A DNA stretch of 64,000 bases from Microvirga antarctica (GTDB lineage: Bacteria; Pseudomonadota; Alphaproteobacteria; Rhizobiales; Beijerinckiaceae). How positions within the stretch are numbered: the stretch's first letter is position 1; each line of letters opens with the position of its first letter. Location: assembly GCF_017921815.1 (NCBI RefSeq), contig NZ_JAGEMM010000003.1, positions 1 through 64,000 of the forward strand, read 5' to 3'. The translations under genes and the position numbers were made by a program. Of this stretch, positions 26,338 through 33,882 are shown one piece after another. Under the pieces are notes generated by a model, which saw only the letters and a list, made by a program, of their open reading frames with translations, was not told the origin of the DNA and did no database searches.

Positions 26338-26918
26338 CGCAGGCCGTCCTCGCCCTTGATCTCCGACGCCTTCAATCCGCCGACGCGGGCGTGAATGCGC
26401 GAGCCGGTCGTCATCACCAGCGTGAGAAGCAGCTCGTCGGCCTTCGGGGCGTCGGTCACGCCGACCTCAAACGCGTCGAAATGACTGCGAACATAGGATG
26501 CATTGATGTGGGTAATCGGGACGTCGAGTCGCGTGCCAGGGCCGCCGACTTTTTTGGTCGAGGCCACGATTGCCTTGGCGTCGCCCAGGATCTCACGCAT
26601 CGCGTAACCGCCGGGCGCATGCCACAGGGCTCCATGTTCCAGTTCGCCGGCGGCGCCAACGATAGCGCCCTTGCCGTAGCCCTCGATCGCCTTCGGATCG
26701 CCGCCGAGCGCATCGAGCAGTTGCCGCGCGAGCGACAGGCCGAGAGGCTTCAGATCGTCCATGAAGCCCTCGATATCGGCGACATAGCGGCCGGCAAAAG
26801 GATTGGTGATCACGGCAATGGCCGCGCCGCGCTTGAGCGGCGTCGAGGCGGGTGGGCCGCCCTCGTGATAGATCGTCTCGACAACGACCGAGAGCTTGCG
26901 GATCGCGACGTCAGGCAT
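26334..26918 (-). CDS. DUF1185 (amino acid synthesis family) protein, paralogue B
   Basis: A 194-residue paralogue of the preceding gene, with IAVITNPFAGRYVADIEGF, GYGKGAIVGAAGELEHGA, YVRSHFDAFEVGVTDAPKADE and the same GEDGLR end. ATG 26918 with an upstream GAGGGA is preferred over an in-frame ATG 15 codons earlier, which would lie deeper in the UPF0280 gene. It overlaps the UPF0280 gene by 8 bp and paralogue A by 4 bp, so all three are one translationally coupled operon behind operator B. Confidence 0.85.
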   Translation of the reverse strand: MPDVAIRKLSVVVETIYHEGGPPASTPLKRGAAIAVITNPFAGRYVADIEGFMDDLKPLGLSLARQLLDALGGDPKAIEGYGKGAIVGAAGELEHGALWHAPGGYAMREILGDAKAIVASTKKVGGPGTRLDVPITHINASYVRSHFDAFEVGVTDAPKADELLLTLVMTTGSRIHARVGGLKASEIKGEDGLR

Positions 26919-27795
26919 GGGGTGATTCCCTCGCGGTGATGGTGTTGAAAGCATCGAGGGCAAGAGTTCGACTCTGTCCCTGAAGATGAATGGCGCAACT
27001 CGTTATCAGCCCACGGTGCTGCAGACCCGCTGCGACCGTCAGGCCAGATGCAATCGCCTGCTCGATCTCGGCCTTGGAGAGTTGGCCGACCTGGCATGTG
27101 ACGGCAATGCCGCCGAGATCGCAGTCGGATTGGATCGTGCTCGCCGGCTTGCGAATGATCGCCGGATGGTCGGGCAGGTCGACGGCGTTGGCGATCACCG
27201 TGGCCGCCGCATCGGCCATGGCGGCCGTCGGTGCCAGCACCGTCACGGCTTCGGCGATGCCACGCGAGAAGCTGCGCCCGGGATAGCCGCTGGTCGCGAT
27301 ACCCCGAACCGCATCAGCAGCCGCGATCACGGCTGTCCCGAACAGGCCCGGCGAGTCCGGCCGGTCGACGAGGCCGATCCGGAACCGCTCGTTCTCGGCG
27401 AGATGCAGGGCGATATCGCCGCCATTGTTGACGAATGCGCGCTGTAGGGGGGCGACCGCCACCATTGCATCGAGAATCTCTTCAGCCACCGAGCCTGCCA
27501 CCGCCGCCATGGGGGTGATGAAGGTCGCTGCGGCGAAGGGCGCGACGGCGGCGTGCATGCGCCGCGCCACGACCCCAGTCGGCAGTGAGCCTCCATCCGT
27601 CACAGGGGCGCGGAGCAGAGTCAGCTCGTCGCAGAGCTCAGCCAGAAGCCCGTCGAAACGGCGCGTCGCAGCATGATAGGCAGCCTGTACGGCCGTCGCA
27701 TGCCCCATCGCTGAGATCACGAGATCGATCGGCCCCTGCTGCAGAAGCAGGCGCTGTCCATCAGCCAAGAGACGGGCGGAAGGTCGTTCGAACAT
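26911..27795 (-). CDS. UPF0280 family protein (ApbE-like fold)
   Basis: A 294-residue member of UPF0280, a family related in fold to ApbE FAD:protein FMN transferases. Visible segments are PIDLVISAMGHATAVQAAY, MAAVAGSVAEEILDAM, AFVNNGGDIALHL and GIATSGYPGRSFSRG, where ApbE uses similar NNGGDI and SG.S motifs to bind flavin and metal. Start 27795 gives GGAG just upstream. It is first gene of the UPF0280-DUF1185-DUF1185 operon. Because 6-hydroxynicotinate reductase is reported to carry covalent flavin, a flavinylation role is an attractive but untested idea. Confidence 0.8.
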   Translation of the reverse strand: MFERPSARLLADGQRLLLQQGPIDLVISAMGHATAVQAAYHAATRRFDGLLAELCDELTLLRAPVTDGGSLPTGVVARRMHAAVAPFAAATFITPMAAVAGSVAEEILDAMVAVAPLQRAFVNNGGDIALHLAENERFRIGLVDRPDSPGLFGTAVIAAADAVRGIATSGYPGRSFSRGIAEAVTVLAPTAAMADAAATVIANAVDLPDHPAIIRKPASTIQSDCDLGGIAVTCQVGQLSKAEIEQAIASGLTVAAGLQHRGLITSCAIHLQGQSRTLALDAFNTITARESPHA

Positions 27796-27874
27796 GCTCC
27801 GATCCGCGATGGCGGTTCCAGAATCCCCGCCCGATCGCGACACGATGGCACCGCGGCGCGATCCTGTAAATACC

Positions 27875-27888
27875 GTTCGTACACTAAT
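27875..27888. promoter_or_regulatory. Operator B (UPF0280 operon promoter)
   Basis: GTTCGTACACTAAT matches the island dyad RTTYGTnnACRAAY with one mismatch. It lies 80 bp upstream of the UPF0280 start and 15 bp beyond the end of the marR1 gene, that is, in the only promoter space of this operon. Confidence 0.5.
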
Positions 27889-27902
27889 GAGTCGATTGGG
27901 CT

Positions 27903-28403
27903 TCAGCGCAAACGCTTGAGCAATTCCAACAATGTGGCTCGCTGGCGTACCGTCAGCGGCTGCAGCGTGATTTTGCTGACGGACTGGGCCCGCTCAAGTT
28001 TCTCCGCGGTGAAGCTTCGCCCGGCATCCGTGAGTTCGAGGATGATGCGGCGGCCATCATCCGGATGTGGACGGGACACGATGAGATCACGCCCAATCAA
28101 CCGGTCGACGACACCCTTCACGGTAGCGACGTCCATCGCCGCCTGACGCCCAAGTTCGTTCTGGGAGCACCCGCCATCAACGTAGAGCCTGGACAGCACC
28201 GCCCATTGGGTCGGCGTCAGATCGGCTCCCATCACCTCCGAGAAGATCGCCACGTGGCGCTGGTTCGCTTGGCGGAGGATGAACCCAATCTGTTCGGACA
28301 GGTCGTAGTCGCCGAGACCGACGGCGTCCTGTTCCGACTGCTCATTCGATTGCTGCCCCACCTCGAAAGCCCTTTCGCCGCCGCGACAACCATCGGCGGC
28401 CAC
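27903..28403 (-). CDS. MarR-family transcriptional regulator 1
   Basis: A 166-residue winged-helix regulator. The core (about residues 32-160) has the dimerisation helix YDLSEQIGFILRQANQRHVAIF, the recognition region CSQNELGRQAAMDVATVKGVVDRLI and the wing HPDDGRRIILELTDAG. It is clearly related to MarR2 at 35472. The start is uncertain: GTG 28403 gives a 30-residue non-conserved leader, and another GTG about 14 codons in is possible. It is last in the minus-strand series led by the LLM/ABC genes. NicR, a MarR protein, controls nicotinate genes in Pseudomonas, so an effector such as 6-hydroxynicotinate is plausible. Confidence 0.85.
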   Translation of the reverse strand: MAADGCRGGERAFEVGQQSNEQSEQDAVGLGDYDLSEQIGFILRQANQRHVAIFSEVMGADLTPTQWAVLSRLYVDGGCSQNELGRQAAMDVATVKGVVDRLIGRDLIVSRPHPDDGRRIILELTDAGRSFTAEKLERAQSVSKITLQPLTVRQRATLLELLKRLR

Positions 28404-28516
28404 GCGCCAGATGGCGCAACGTCGCCTCGTGGCAGCGCCGCTTCGCCTGACTGATCCGAATGCCTTATAGTGCGGCGATCCGCCAAACTCCAGCGACGCT
28501 GGTTGACGGTCGGTCG

Positions 28517-29464
28517 TCAGCGCGCGCGATGGATCGTGCCCTTGATGGCTGTGCCGACATACAGCCCGAACTGATCGGTGTCGCGCTCGCGAATGTAGCG
28601 GCGGATCAGGCCCGAGAAGCGGCTCAGCTGTTCAAAGGGAATGTCCTCCGGCTTCAGCAGCCGCACGCTGGGATGGCGCGGCTGCGCCGTCGGCTCGATC
28701 TCTCCGAGATAGATCGCCGATAACCCATCGCGCCCCTCTTCCGTGAAGACCGAGTAGACGAAGCTGAGACGGGCACTGAGACCCAGCGCTTCGAGCTTTC
28801 CGAGCAGACTGTCGCTCTCGCGTTGCTCCTCACCGAGGCTGGTGGCAAAAGGCAGCGCTAGCTTGCCATCCTGATCGATGAATAACAGCTCTTCGCCGCA
28901 ATGGAAAAGGCCACCGAAACAGTGACCGGGCGTGTCGACCGTCTCTCGTTGCATCGCGAAGTCGATGTAATTGCCGCTGAAATAGCCGAGCGGCGTGCCA
29001 GACGCACGATGGATGTCAATCACCCGTCCGATCAGCACGATATGGTCTCCGGCATCGACCTTCTCATGCAAAACACACTCGAAGCTCGCCAGCGAATCCG
29101 GAAACACCGGACTTCCGCTCCGCCCCTTCTCCCAATTCGCGTCAGCGAATTTGTCCTCGGCCTTCGACGCGAAGGTAGCGGATAGCTGGCGCTGATCGGA
29201 TGCCAGGACGTTGATCGCGAATGCTTCCGCACCGTCGAAGGCGGCGAAGCTGCGGCTGCTGCGCCCCACGCAGACCAAGACCAATGGCGGGTCCAGGGAG
29301 ACGGTCGTGAAGGAGTTGACCGTGACGCCGCGTGGCTGGCCGTCCGTGCCCATCGTCGTCGCGATCGTGACGCCGGTGACGAAATTGCCGGCGGCCGCGC
29401 GAAAGACCTTGGGATCGATGACAGGCGTCGAAGACGCTACGGATGGAATTGGCTGGGCTGACAT
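28517..29464 (-). CDS. Flavin reductase with C-terminal Nudix-like extension
   Basis: A 315-residue protein. Residues 15-170 form a flavin-reductase-like FMN-binding domain (FVTGVTIATT, GVTVNSFTTVSLDPPLVLV, FAINVLASDQ). The remaining 145 residues (FHCGEELLFIDQDGKLALP ... SFVYSVFTEEGRDGLS) look like a Nudix-type fold without a complete Nudix box. Such enzymes supply reduced FMN to two-component LLM monooxygenases; two of those lie upstream (29709, 33883). The extra domain is longer than in simple NtaB-type reductases. Confidence 0.82.
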   Translation of the reverse strand: MSAQPIPSVASSTPVIDPKVFRAAAGNFVTGVTIATTMGTDGQPRGVTVNSFTTVSLDPPLVLVCVGRSSRSFAAFDGAEAFAINVLASDQRQLSATFASKAEDKFADANWEKGRSGSPVFPDSLASFECVLHEKVDAGDHIVLIGRVIDIHRASGTPLGYFSGNYIDFAMQRETVDTPGHCFGGLFHCGEELLFIDQDGKLALPFATSLGEEQRESDSLLGKLEALGLSARLSFVYSVFTEEGRDGLSAIYLGEIEPTAQPRHPSVRLLKPEDIPFEQLSRFSGLIRRYIRERDTDQFGLYVGTAIKGTIHRAR

Positions 29465-29503
29465 GAGCGCTTCCTTCTTTGTCGTTGCTATTCCGCCCGA
29501 GGG

Positions 29504-29644
29504 TCAGAGCTGGTTCGGGCGCAGCGCGGTTGCGATGCCGTTCGCGATGTCGGCGACGAACTTGCCGACCCGCACCTTTTCAATCAAGGCCGCCTGGGCC
29601 GCGGCGAGTTCCGGAAGCAACAAGCTCCTGGTCGAATCCGCCAT
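29504..29644 (-). CDS. Possible 46-residue small protein
   Basis: From ATG 29644 the frame reads MADSTRSLLLPELAAAQAAL and ends ATALRPNQL, an amphipathic helical sequence with codon use like its neighbours. It fills the gap between the LLM1 and flavin reductase genes. There is no clear ribosome-binding site and no family is recognised, so it may be a gene remnant rather than a working gene. Confidence 0.3.
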   Translation of the reverse strand: MADSTRSLLLPELAAAQAALIEKVRVGKFVADIANGIATALRPNQL

Positions 29645-29708
29645 GGCTGGTGAGCAGAACAGCACGCATCTCAAAGTCTTTTGACGCCGCACAGCAGGGC
29701 GAACGCCG

Positions 29709-31025
29709 TCAAAGCTTTACCGCCAGCGCGGCCGGATGTGCCGGTCGAGCGAGGCCGAGATGATCGCGCAGGGTCTTGCCGCTGTATTCCCGGCGGAAGA
29801 GCCCACGCTCCTGGAGGATCGGTACGACCTTGTCCACGAAGGTCTCGAAGGGTTTTGGTGAATACGGCGCCATGATCGCAAAGCCGTCGCAAGCGCCGGC
29901 CCGGAACCACATTTCGAGATCGTCAGCCACCTGGGTCGGCGTCCCGACGAGGACACGATGGCCGGCGCCGACGGCGGCGAAGTCGCGCAGCTGACGAAGG
30001 GTCAGATTGTGTCGTTTCGCGATGGACTGAAGCACACGGGCGTGGCCCTGCATCATTGTGGACGGAGGCAATTCGGGCACGGGACCATCGAGATCGTATT
30101 GAGTCATATCCGCCCCCAGCCGGTCGGACAGAACACGCATCGAGGACACGGGATCGACCATGGCGCCAAGTTGCGCGACGATGTCGTGAGCCTCCTCCTC
30201 CGTATCGCCGATGATGGGGGACACGCCGAGCATGACCTTGACGGCATCACGGGCACGGCCCGCCTTCTCCGCATAATCGCGCAGCTTGCTCGAGAACGCG
30301 ACAGAATCCTCGACGAAGGACTGCGAGGCGAAGACGACTTCGGCCGTCGAGCCTGCGAGCTCCAGTCCGCGATCGGACGCGCCAGCCTGGAAGATCACCG
30401 GATACCCCTGCGGCGGCCGGCTGGCGTTGAGGGGACCCTTGACCTGAAAATACGCGCCGACATGGTCGAGCACATGCATCTTCTTGGGATCGATGAACAT
30501 GCCGGTCGCCTTGTCGGCAACGACCGCGTCATCCTCCCAGCTGTCCCACAGCCCCTTCACCACCGCCAGATATTCGTCTGCCATCGCATAGCGCTCGGCA
30601 TGCGGCGGGTGCTTGTCCCTCGAGAAATTGGCGGCAGCATCGGGGCTCGAGCCGGTTACCACGTTCCAGCCGATACGCCCCTCGCTCAGATGGTCGAGCG
30701 AGGCGAGCGCGCGCGCGACATTGTAGGGTTCGGAATAGGTGGTCGAGACGGTCGCCACGAGGCCGATGCGGTCGGTGACCACAGAAAGGGCACCCAAGAG
30801 GGTCAGGGGTTCGAATCGGACGACAAAAGTGGGCGCTGCGTCGGCCCCGGTATTAACCGCATCGGCGAAGAAGACGAAGTCGAACTTGCCACGCTCGGCC
30901 GTCATCACCGCATCGGCAATTCCCGCGAACTTCTCCTTATCGGAGAGTGCGCCGGGCATGCGCCAGCCAGCAACATGGCCGCCAACACCGTGGGACAGCG
31001 ATCCCAGATGCATCATCTTCTGCAT
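29709..31025 (-). CDS. LLM-class flavin-dependent monooxygenase 1 (NtaA/SnaA/DszA family)
   Basis: A 438-residue FMNH2-dependent monooxygenase of the bacterial luciferase-like fold. Family hallmarks are AERGKFDFVFFADA, ALASLDHLSEGRIGWNVVTG near residue 110, PVIFQAGASDRGLELA near 220, and the C-terminal RREYSGKTLRDHLGL. Members cleave C-N or C-S bonds in aminopolycarboxylates, sulfonated or N-substituted compounds and heterocycles. It needs a separate flavin reductase, most likely 28517. It is the sister of LLM2 (33883). The substrate is unknown; position inside the island suggests a step before or beside pyridine ring attack. Confidence 0.9.
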   Translation of the reverse strand: MQKMMHLGSLSHGVGGHVAGWRMPGALSDKEKFAGIADAVMTAERGKFDFVFFADAVNTGADAAPTFVVRFEPLTLLGALSVVTDRIGLVATVSTTYSEPYNVARALASLDHLSEGRIGWNVVTGSSPDAAANFSRDKHPPHAERYAMADEYLAVVKGLWDSWEDDAVVADKATGMFIDPKKMHVLDHVGAYFQVKGPLNASRPPQGYPVIFQAGASDRGLELAGSTAEVVFASQSFVEDSVAFSSKLRDYAEKAGRARDAVKVMLGVSPIIGDTEEEAHDIVAQLGAMVDPVSSMRVLSDRLGADMTQYDLDGPVPELPPSTMMQGHARVLQSIAKRHNLTLRQLRDFAAVGAGHRVLVGTPTQVADDLEMWFRAGACDGFAIMAPYSPKPFETFVDKVVPILQERGLFRREYSGKTLRDHLGLARPAHPAALAVKL

Positions 31026-31086
31026 TTACCTATCTCCAGAGGTTCGACCCGCGATTGCGGCGGCCGGGTTGCCTTGAGGCAGCTCG

Positions 31087-31920
31087 TCAATGATCTTCCT
31101 GAAGCGACCGGGCAAGGAACTTGCGGGTGCGGGGATCCGACGGCCGCGTCAGGACGTCTTTCGACGGTCCCATCTCGATGATCACGCCATCGGCCATCAC
31201 GGCTGCAATGTCCGCAACTTGTCGGGCGAAATGGATCTCATGAGTGACCACGATCATCGTCATGCCCGCCGCGGCGAGACCCTTCATCACGTCCAGCACC
31301 TCATCGGTCAGATGAGGGTCGAGCGCAGAGGTGGGCTCGTCGAAGAGCATCAGCTTGGGCCGCATGGCGAGCGCGCGCGCTATGGCGATCCGCTGCTGCT
31401 GCCCACCCGAGAGGTGACGGGGGTAGGACTTCGCCTTGTTGGCGAGGCCAACCCGTTCAAGAAGTTCATACGCCCGCTCGGTGGCGGTCGCCTTGCTTTC
31501 GCCGCGGACGCGGATCGGTGCGTCGATGATGTTCTCGAGCACCGACAGGTGCGGGAAAAGATTGAAGTTCTGAAAGACCATGCCGATATCGGCTCGTTGG
31601 CGGCTGATCTCGCGCTCGGGCAGCCGGATGAAACGCGCGCCCTCCCGCCGGGCGCCAATGGCCTCGCCGTCGATGTAAATGATCCCGCGATCAGGCAATT
31701 CAATCGCGTTGATGCAACGCAGGAGCGTGCTTTTCCCCGCCCCTGAGGGACCCAAAAGGCAAACGACTTTGCCGTGATGCACGTCCATGTCCACGCCCTT
31801 GAGCACGACATTGTTGCCGCGCTTCTTCCAGACATTCGATATCTGGACAAGCGGGGTGCTCTCGACGCGTGGCGCGATAATTGCAGCGATGTCCGGCGTG
31901 ATTGAGACAGGTTTGGTCAT
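31087..31920 (-). CDS. Polar-amino-acid-type ABC transporter ATPase
   Basis: A 277-residue ATPase of the GlnQ/HisP group. Walker A is LLGPSGAGKSTLLRC, the Q-loop is FQNFNLFPHL, the signature is HLSGGQQQRIAIARAL, Walker B is LMLFDEPTSALDP, and the switch His is in VTHEIHFAR. The N-terminal 25 residues are an unusual extension. Its start overlaps the permease stop by 4 bp. It energises uptake through the permease at 31917. Confidence 0.94.
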   Translation of the reverse strand: MTKPVSITPDIAAIIAPRVESTPLVQISNVWKKRGNNVVLKGVDMDVHHGKVVCLLGPSGAGKSTLLRCINAIELPDRGIIYIDGEAIGARREGARFIRLPEREISRQRADIGMVFQNFNLFPHLSVLENIIDAPIRVRGESKATATERAYELLERVGLANKAKSYPRHLSGGQQQRIAIARALAMRPKLMLFDEPTSALDPHLTDEVLDVMKGLAAAGMTMIVVTHEIHFARQVADIAAVMADGVIIEMGPSKDVLTRPSDPRTRKFLARSLQEDH

Positions 31921-32822
31921 GGCTGCAACTGCGGTTGGACGACCTCGGCCTGCCAGCCCTTGAGATAGTGCCGTTCAATGAAATATTGCGCGACCGAGAG
32001 GATGCTGACCATGATAAGATACCAGAGGGCGGCAACGATCAGCAGCGGCATTGTCTCGAATGTGCGGTTATAGATCGTCTCGACCGAGTGCATCAGCTCG
32101 TGCAGCGCGACCACGCTGGCGATCGAGGTAAATTTCAACATCCCGATGAACTGATTGCCGGTCGGCGGCACAATTGCCTTCATAGCCTGTGGCAACACGA
32201 CGACGCGGAATGTCTGAAACGGTTTGTGGCCAAGCGCTTTCGACGCCTCGGTCTGACCATTGTCGACAGACAGAAGGCCTGCGCGGATAATCTCCGCCAT
32301 ATAGGCGCCCTCGTTCAAGCCGAGCCCGAGCATCGCGGCAGTAAAGGACGAGATCGCCACAGTTGCGGGGATCTCGATAAATTTCGGACCACCGAATGGA
32401 ATGCCGAGGCCGATTTCCGGAAACAGTGCGGCCAGATTGTACCAGAAAACGAGCTGAACCAGGACCGGGGTTCCACGGAAGAACCAGACGAACCCGTGCG
32501 CGCACATGTTCAGGAGCGGGTCGCGCGACATGCGCATCAACGCCACCACGACCCCAATGACGACGCCCATGAGCATGACCAGAAGGGTCAGCTGGATCGT
32601 CATCGCGATCCCCGTCAGCACGGAAGGACTCAGCATGTAGCGGAACACGATCTCCCATTGGAAACCAGGGTTGGTGAGCAGTTGAAAGGCAACCCAGGCA
32701 AGTGCGGTAGCGACCGCAAGGACAGCGAACCATCTCCCGTATCGGGGCGGATCAACAATCTGGTCCGCCTGGGAATCCGGACCCGGCCATTCCTGTGTCG
32801 GCGCGATGGCGCTGGTGTTCAT
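31917..32822 (-). CDS. Polar-amino-acid-type ABC transporter permease
   Basis: A 301-residue inner-membrane permease of the HisM/GlnP type. A segment near residues 32-48 (WFAVLAVATALAWVAFQLL) precedes the MetI-like domain with IAMTIQLTLLVMLMGVVIG, and the EAA loop is EASKALGHKPFQTFRVVVLPQAM. A single permease gene implies a homodimer. It overlaps the ATPase gene and follows the binding-protein gene after a spacer with a strong hairpin. Confidence 0.93.
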   Translation of the reverse strand: MNTSAIAPTQEWPGPDSQADQIVDPPRYGRWFAVLAVATALAWVAFQLLTNPGFQWEIVFRYMLSPSVLTGIAMTIQLTLLVMLMGVVIGVVVALMRMSRDPLLNMCAHGFVWFFRGTPVLVQLVFWYNLAALFPEIGLGIPFGGPKFIEIPATVAISSFTAAMLGLGLNEGAYMAEIIRAGLLSVDNGQTEASKALGHKPFQTFRVVVLPQAMKAIVPPTGNQFIGMLKFTSIASVVALHELMHSVETIYNRTFETMPLLIVAALWYLIMVSILSVAQYFIERHYLKGWQAEVVQPQLQP

Positions 32823-32897
32823 CTTGCTCCCTCTCTTGCGTTGCCGGCACGCTCGCGCGGCCTAGGTCCGCTGGGTCGGATTGCACGTCTTGAGAAA

Positions 32898-32928
32898 CCA
32901 GGGCGAGCCGTCCAGCAGCTCGCCCTGG
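32898..32928 (-). terminator. Hairpin between binding-protein and permease genes
   Basis: CCAGGGCGAGC and GCTCGCCCTGG form a perfect 11-bp stem with a 9-nt loop, located 8 bp beyond the binding-protein stop. On the transcript it is followed by UUUCU. Such hairpins usually act as partial terminators or mRNA stabilisers, giving more binding protein than membrane subunits. Confidence 0.65.
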
Positions 32929-32935
32929 TGTCGTG

Positions 32936-33808
32936 TCACTCGGTGTATTTGCGCACAAGGTCGGCAGGTACGCCCGAGCTCGACACACCGTACTCGTCAA
33001 GCAGCGCCTTATAGGAACCATCCTCGATTGCACTCAGCAGCGCGAGAGCAATGGCTTTGCGGATAGCCGTGTTGCCCTTCTCCACGACGATGCCGGCCGG
33101 CGCGCGCGTGACGTTCGGAACGTCGCCCGGGATCAGGTCTATGCGTGGATTGACGCGCGCAATGTACACGGCCTGTGGCGCAGCTGTGAGGAAGGCATCG
33201 CCGCGACCGTTGGCCACGGCCAGCAGGGTCTCGGCGCTGCTTGGATACAGCTGTTGGGTGATCGGGCTTGCCTTCTTGGCGACGCAGGCTTCGGAGAGCT
33301 CGTTGAGTTGCCGCACCTGCACGCTGCCCTGCGTGACGACAAAGGTCATGCCGCAGAGATTGGCGATATCCTTCACGGTTTTGCCCTTCTGGACGATGAT
33401 CACGCTTGTCGTATCGAAATACGGGATCATGTCGGCGGCGCCGAGACGCTCGGGCGTGAGCGAGAGCTGGTTCACGCCGGCCTGATAGCGGCCTGACGCG
33501 ACACCGGGGACGATGGTCGGAAACTTCATGTCCTCAAGCTCGAACTTCAGCCCGAGTTTGGCGGAGATGAGCCGCATCAGGCTGAGGTCGAAGCCGACGG
33601 GCTCGTTCTTCTCTGACATGTAGGCGAAGGGCGCCCATTGCAGCGAGGTTGCGACTTTCAGGACACCGCTCTGACGGACGTTTTCCGGCAGAGCGGCGCG
33701 CGCCGCCTCGACCACGGCCGGGGTCTGCGCCAGTGCGGCGGGCGGCAGGATCCCAAGGGCCAGCATGCTGCCGAGGGCCAATCTCTTCACTGTCTTTATC
33801 ATGATCAT
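32936..33808 (-). CDS. ABC transporter substrate-binding protein (family 3)
   Basis: A 290-residue periplasmic binding protein with a signal peptide (VKRLALGSMLALGILPPAALAQ). The SBP_bac_3 core has GVLKVATSLQWAPFAYMSE at the start of lobe 1 and EPVGFDLSLMRLISAKLGL after it. The usual Arg-binding region for an amino-acid carboxylate is replaced by GVNQLSLTPERLGAADMI. ATGs at 33808 and 33802 are both possible. It should bind an acidic or zwitterionic small molecule for the downstream permease; given the island, a pyridine carboxylate or its precursor is possible. Confidence 0.92.
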   Translation of the reverse strand: MIMIKTVKRLALGSMLALGILPPAALAQTPAVVEAARAALPENVRQSGVLKVATSLQWAPFAYMSEKNEPVGFDLSLMRLISAKLGLKFELEDMKFPTIVPGVASGRYQAGVNQLSLTPERLGAADMIPYFDTTSVIIVQKGKTVKDIANLCGMTFVVTQGSVQVRQLNELSEACVAKKASPITQQLYPSSAETLLAVANGRGDAFLTAAPQAVYIARVNPRIDLIPGDVPNVTRAPAGIVVEKGNTAIRKAIALALLSAIEDGSYKALLDEYGVSSSGVPADLVRKYTE

Positions 33809-33882
33809 TGTATTGTCCGTTCCCAGTCTCTGGTTTTTTGATTCCGCTTGAGCGTCAAGCAGCCGTCCCCCGCTGGCTGGCG

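Noticed and set aside
28065..28454. Plus-strand gene opposite marR1
   Set aside because: Opposite strand of a MarR gene with conserved winged-helix residues; no independent support.
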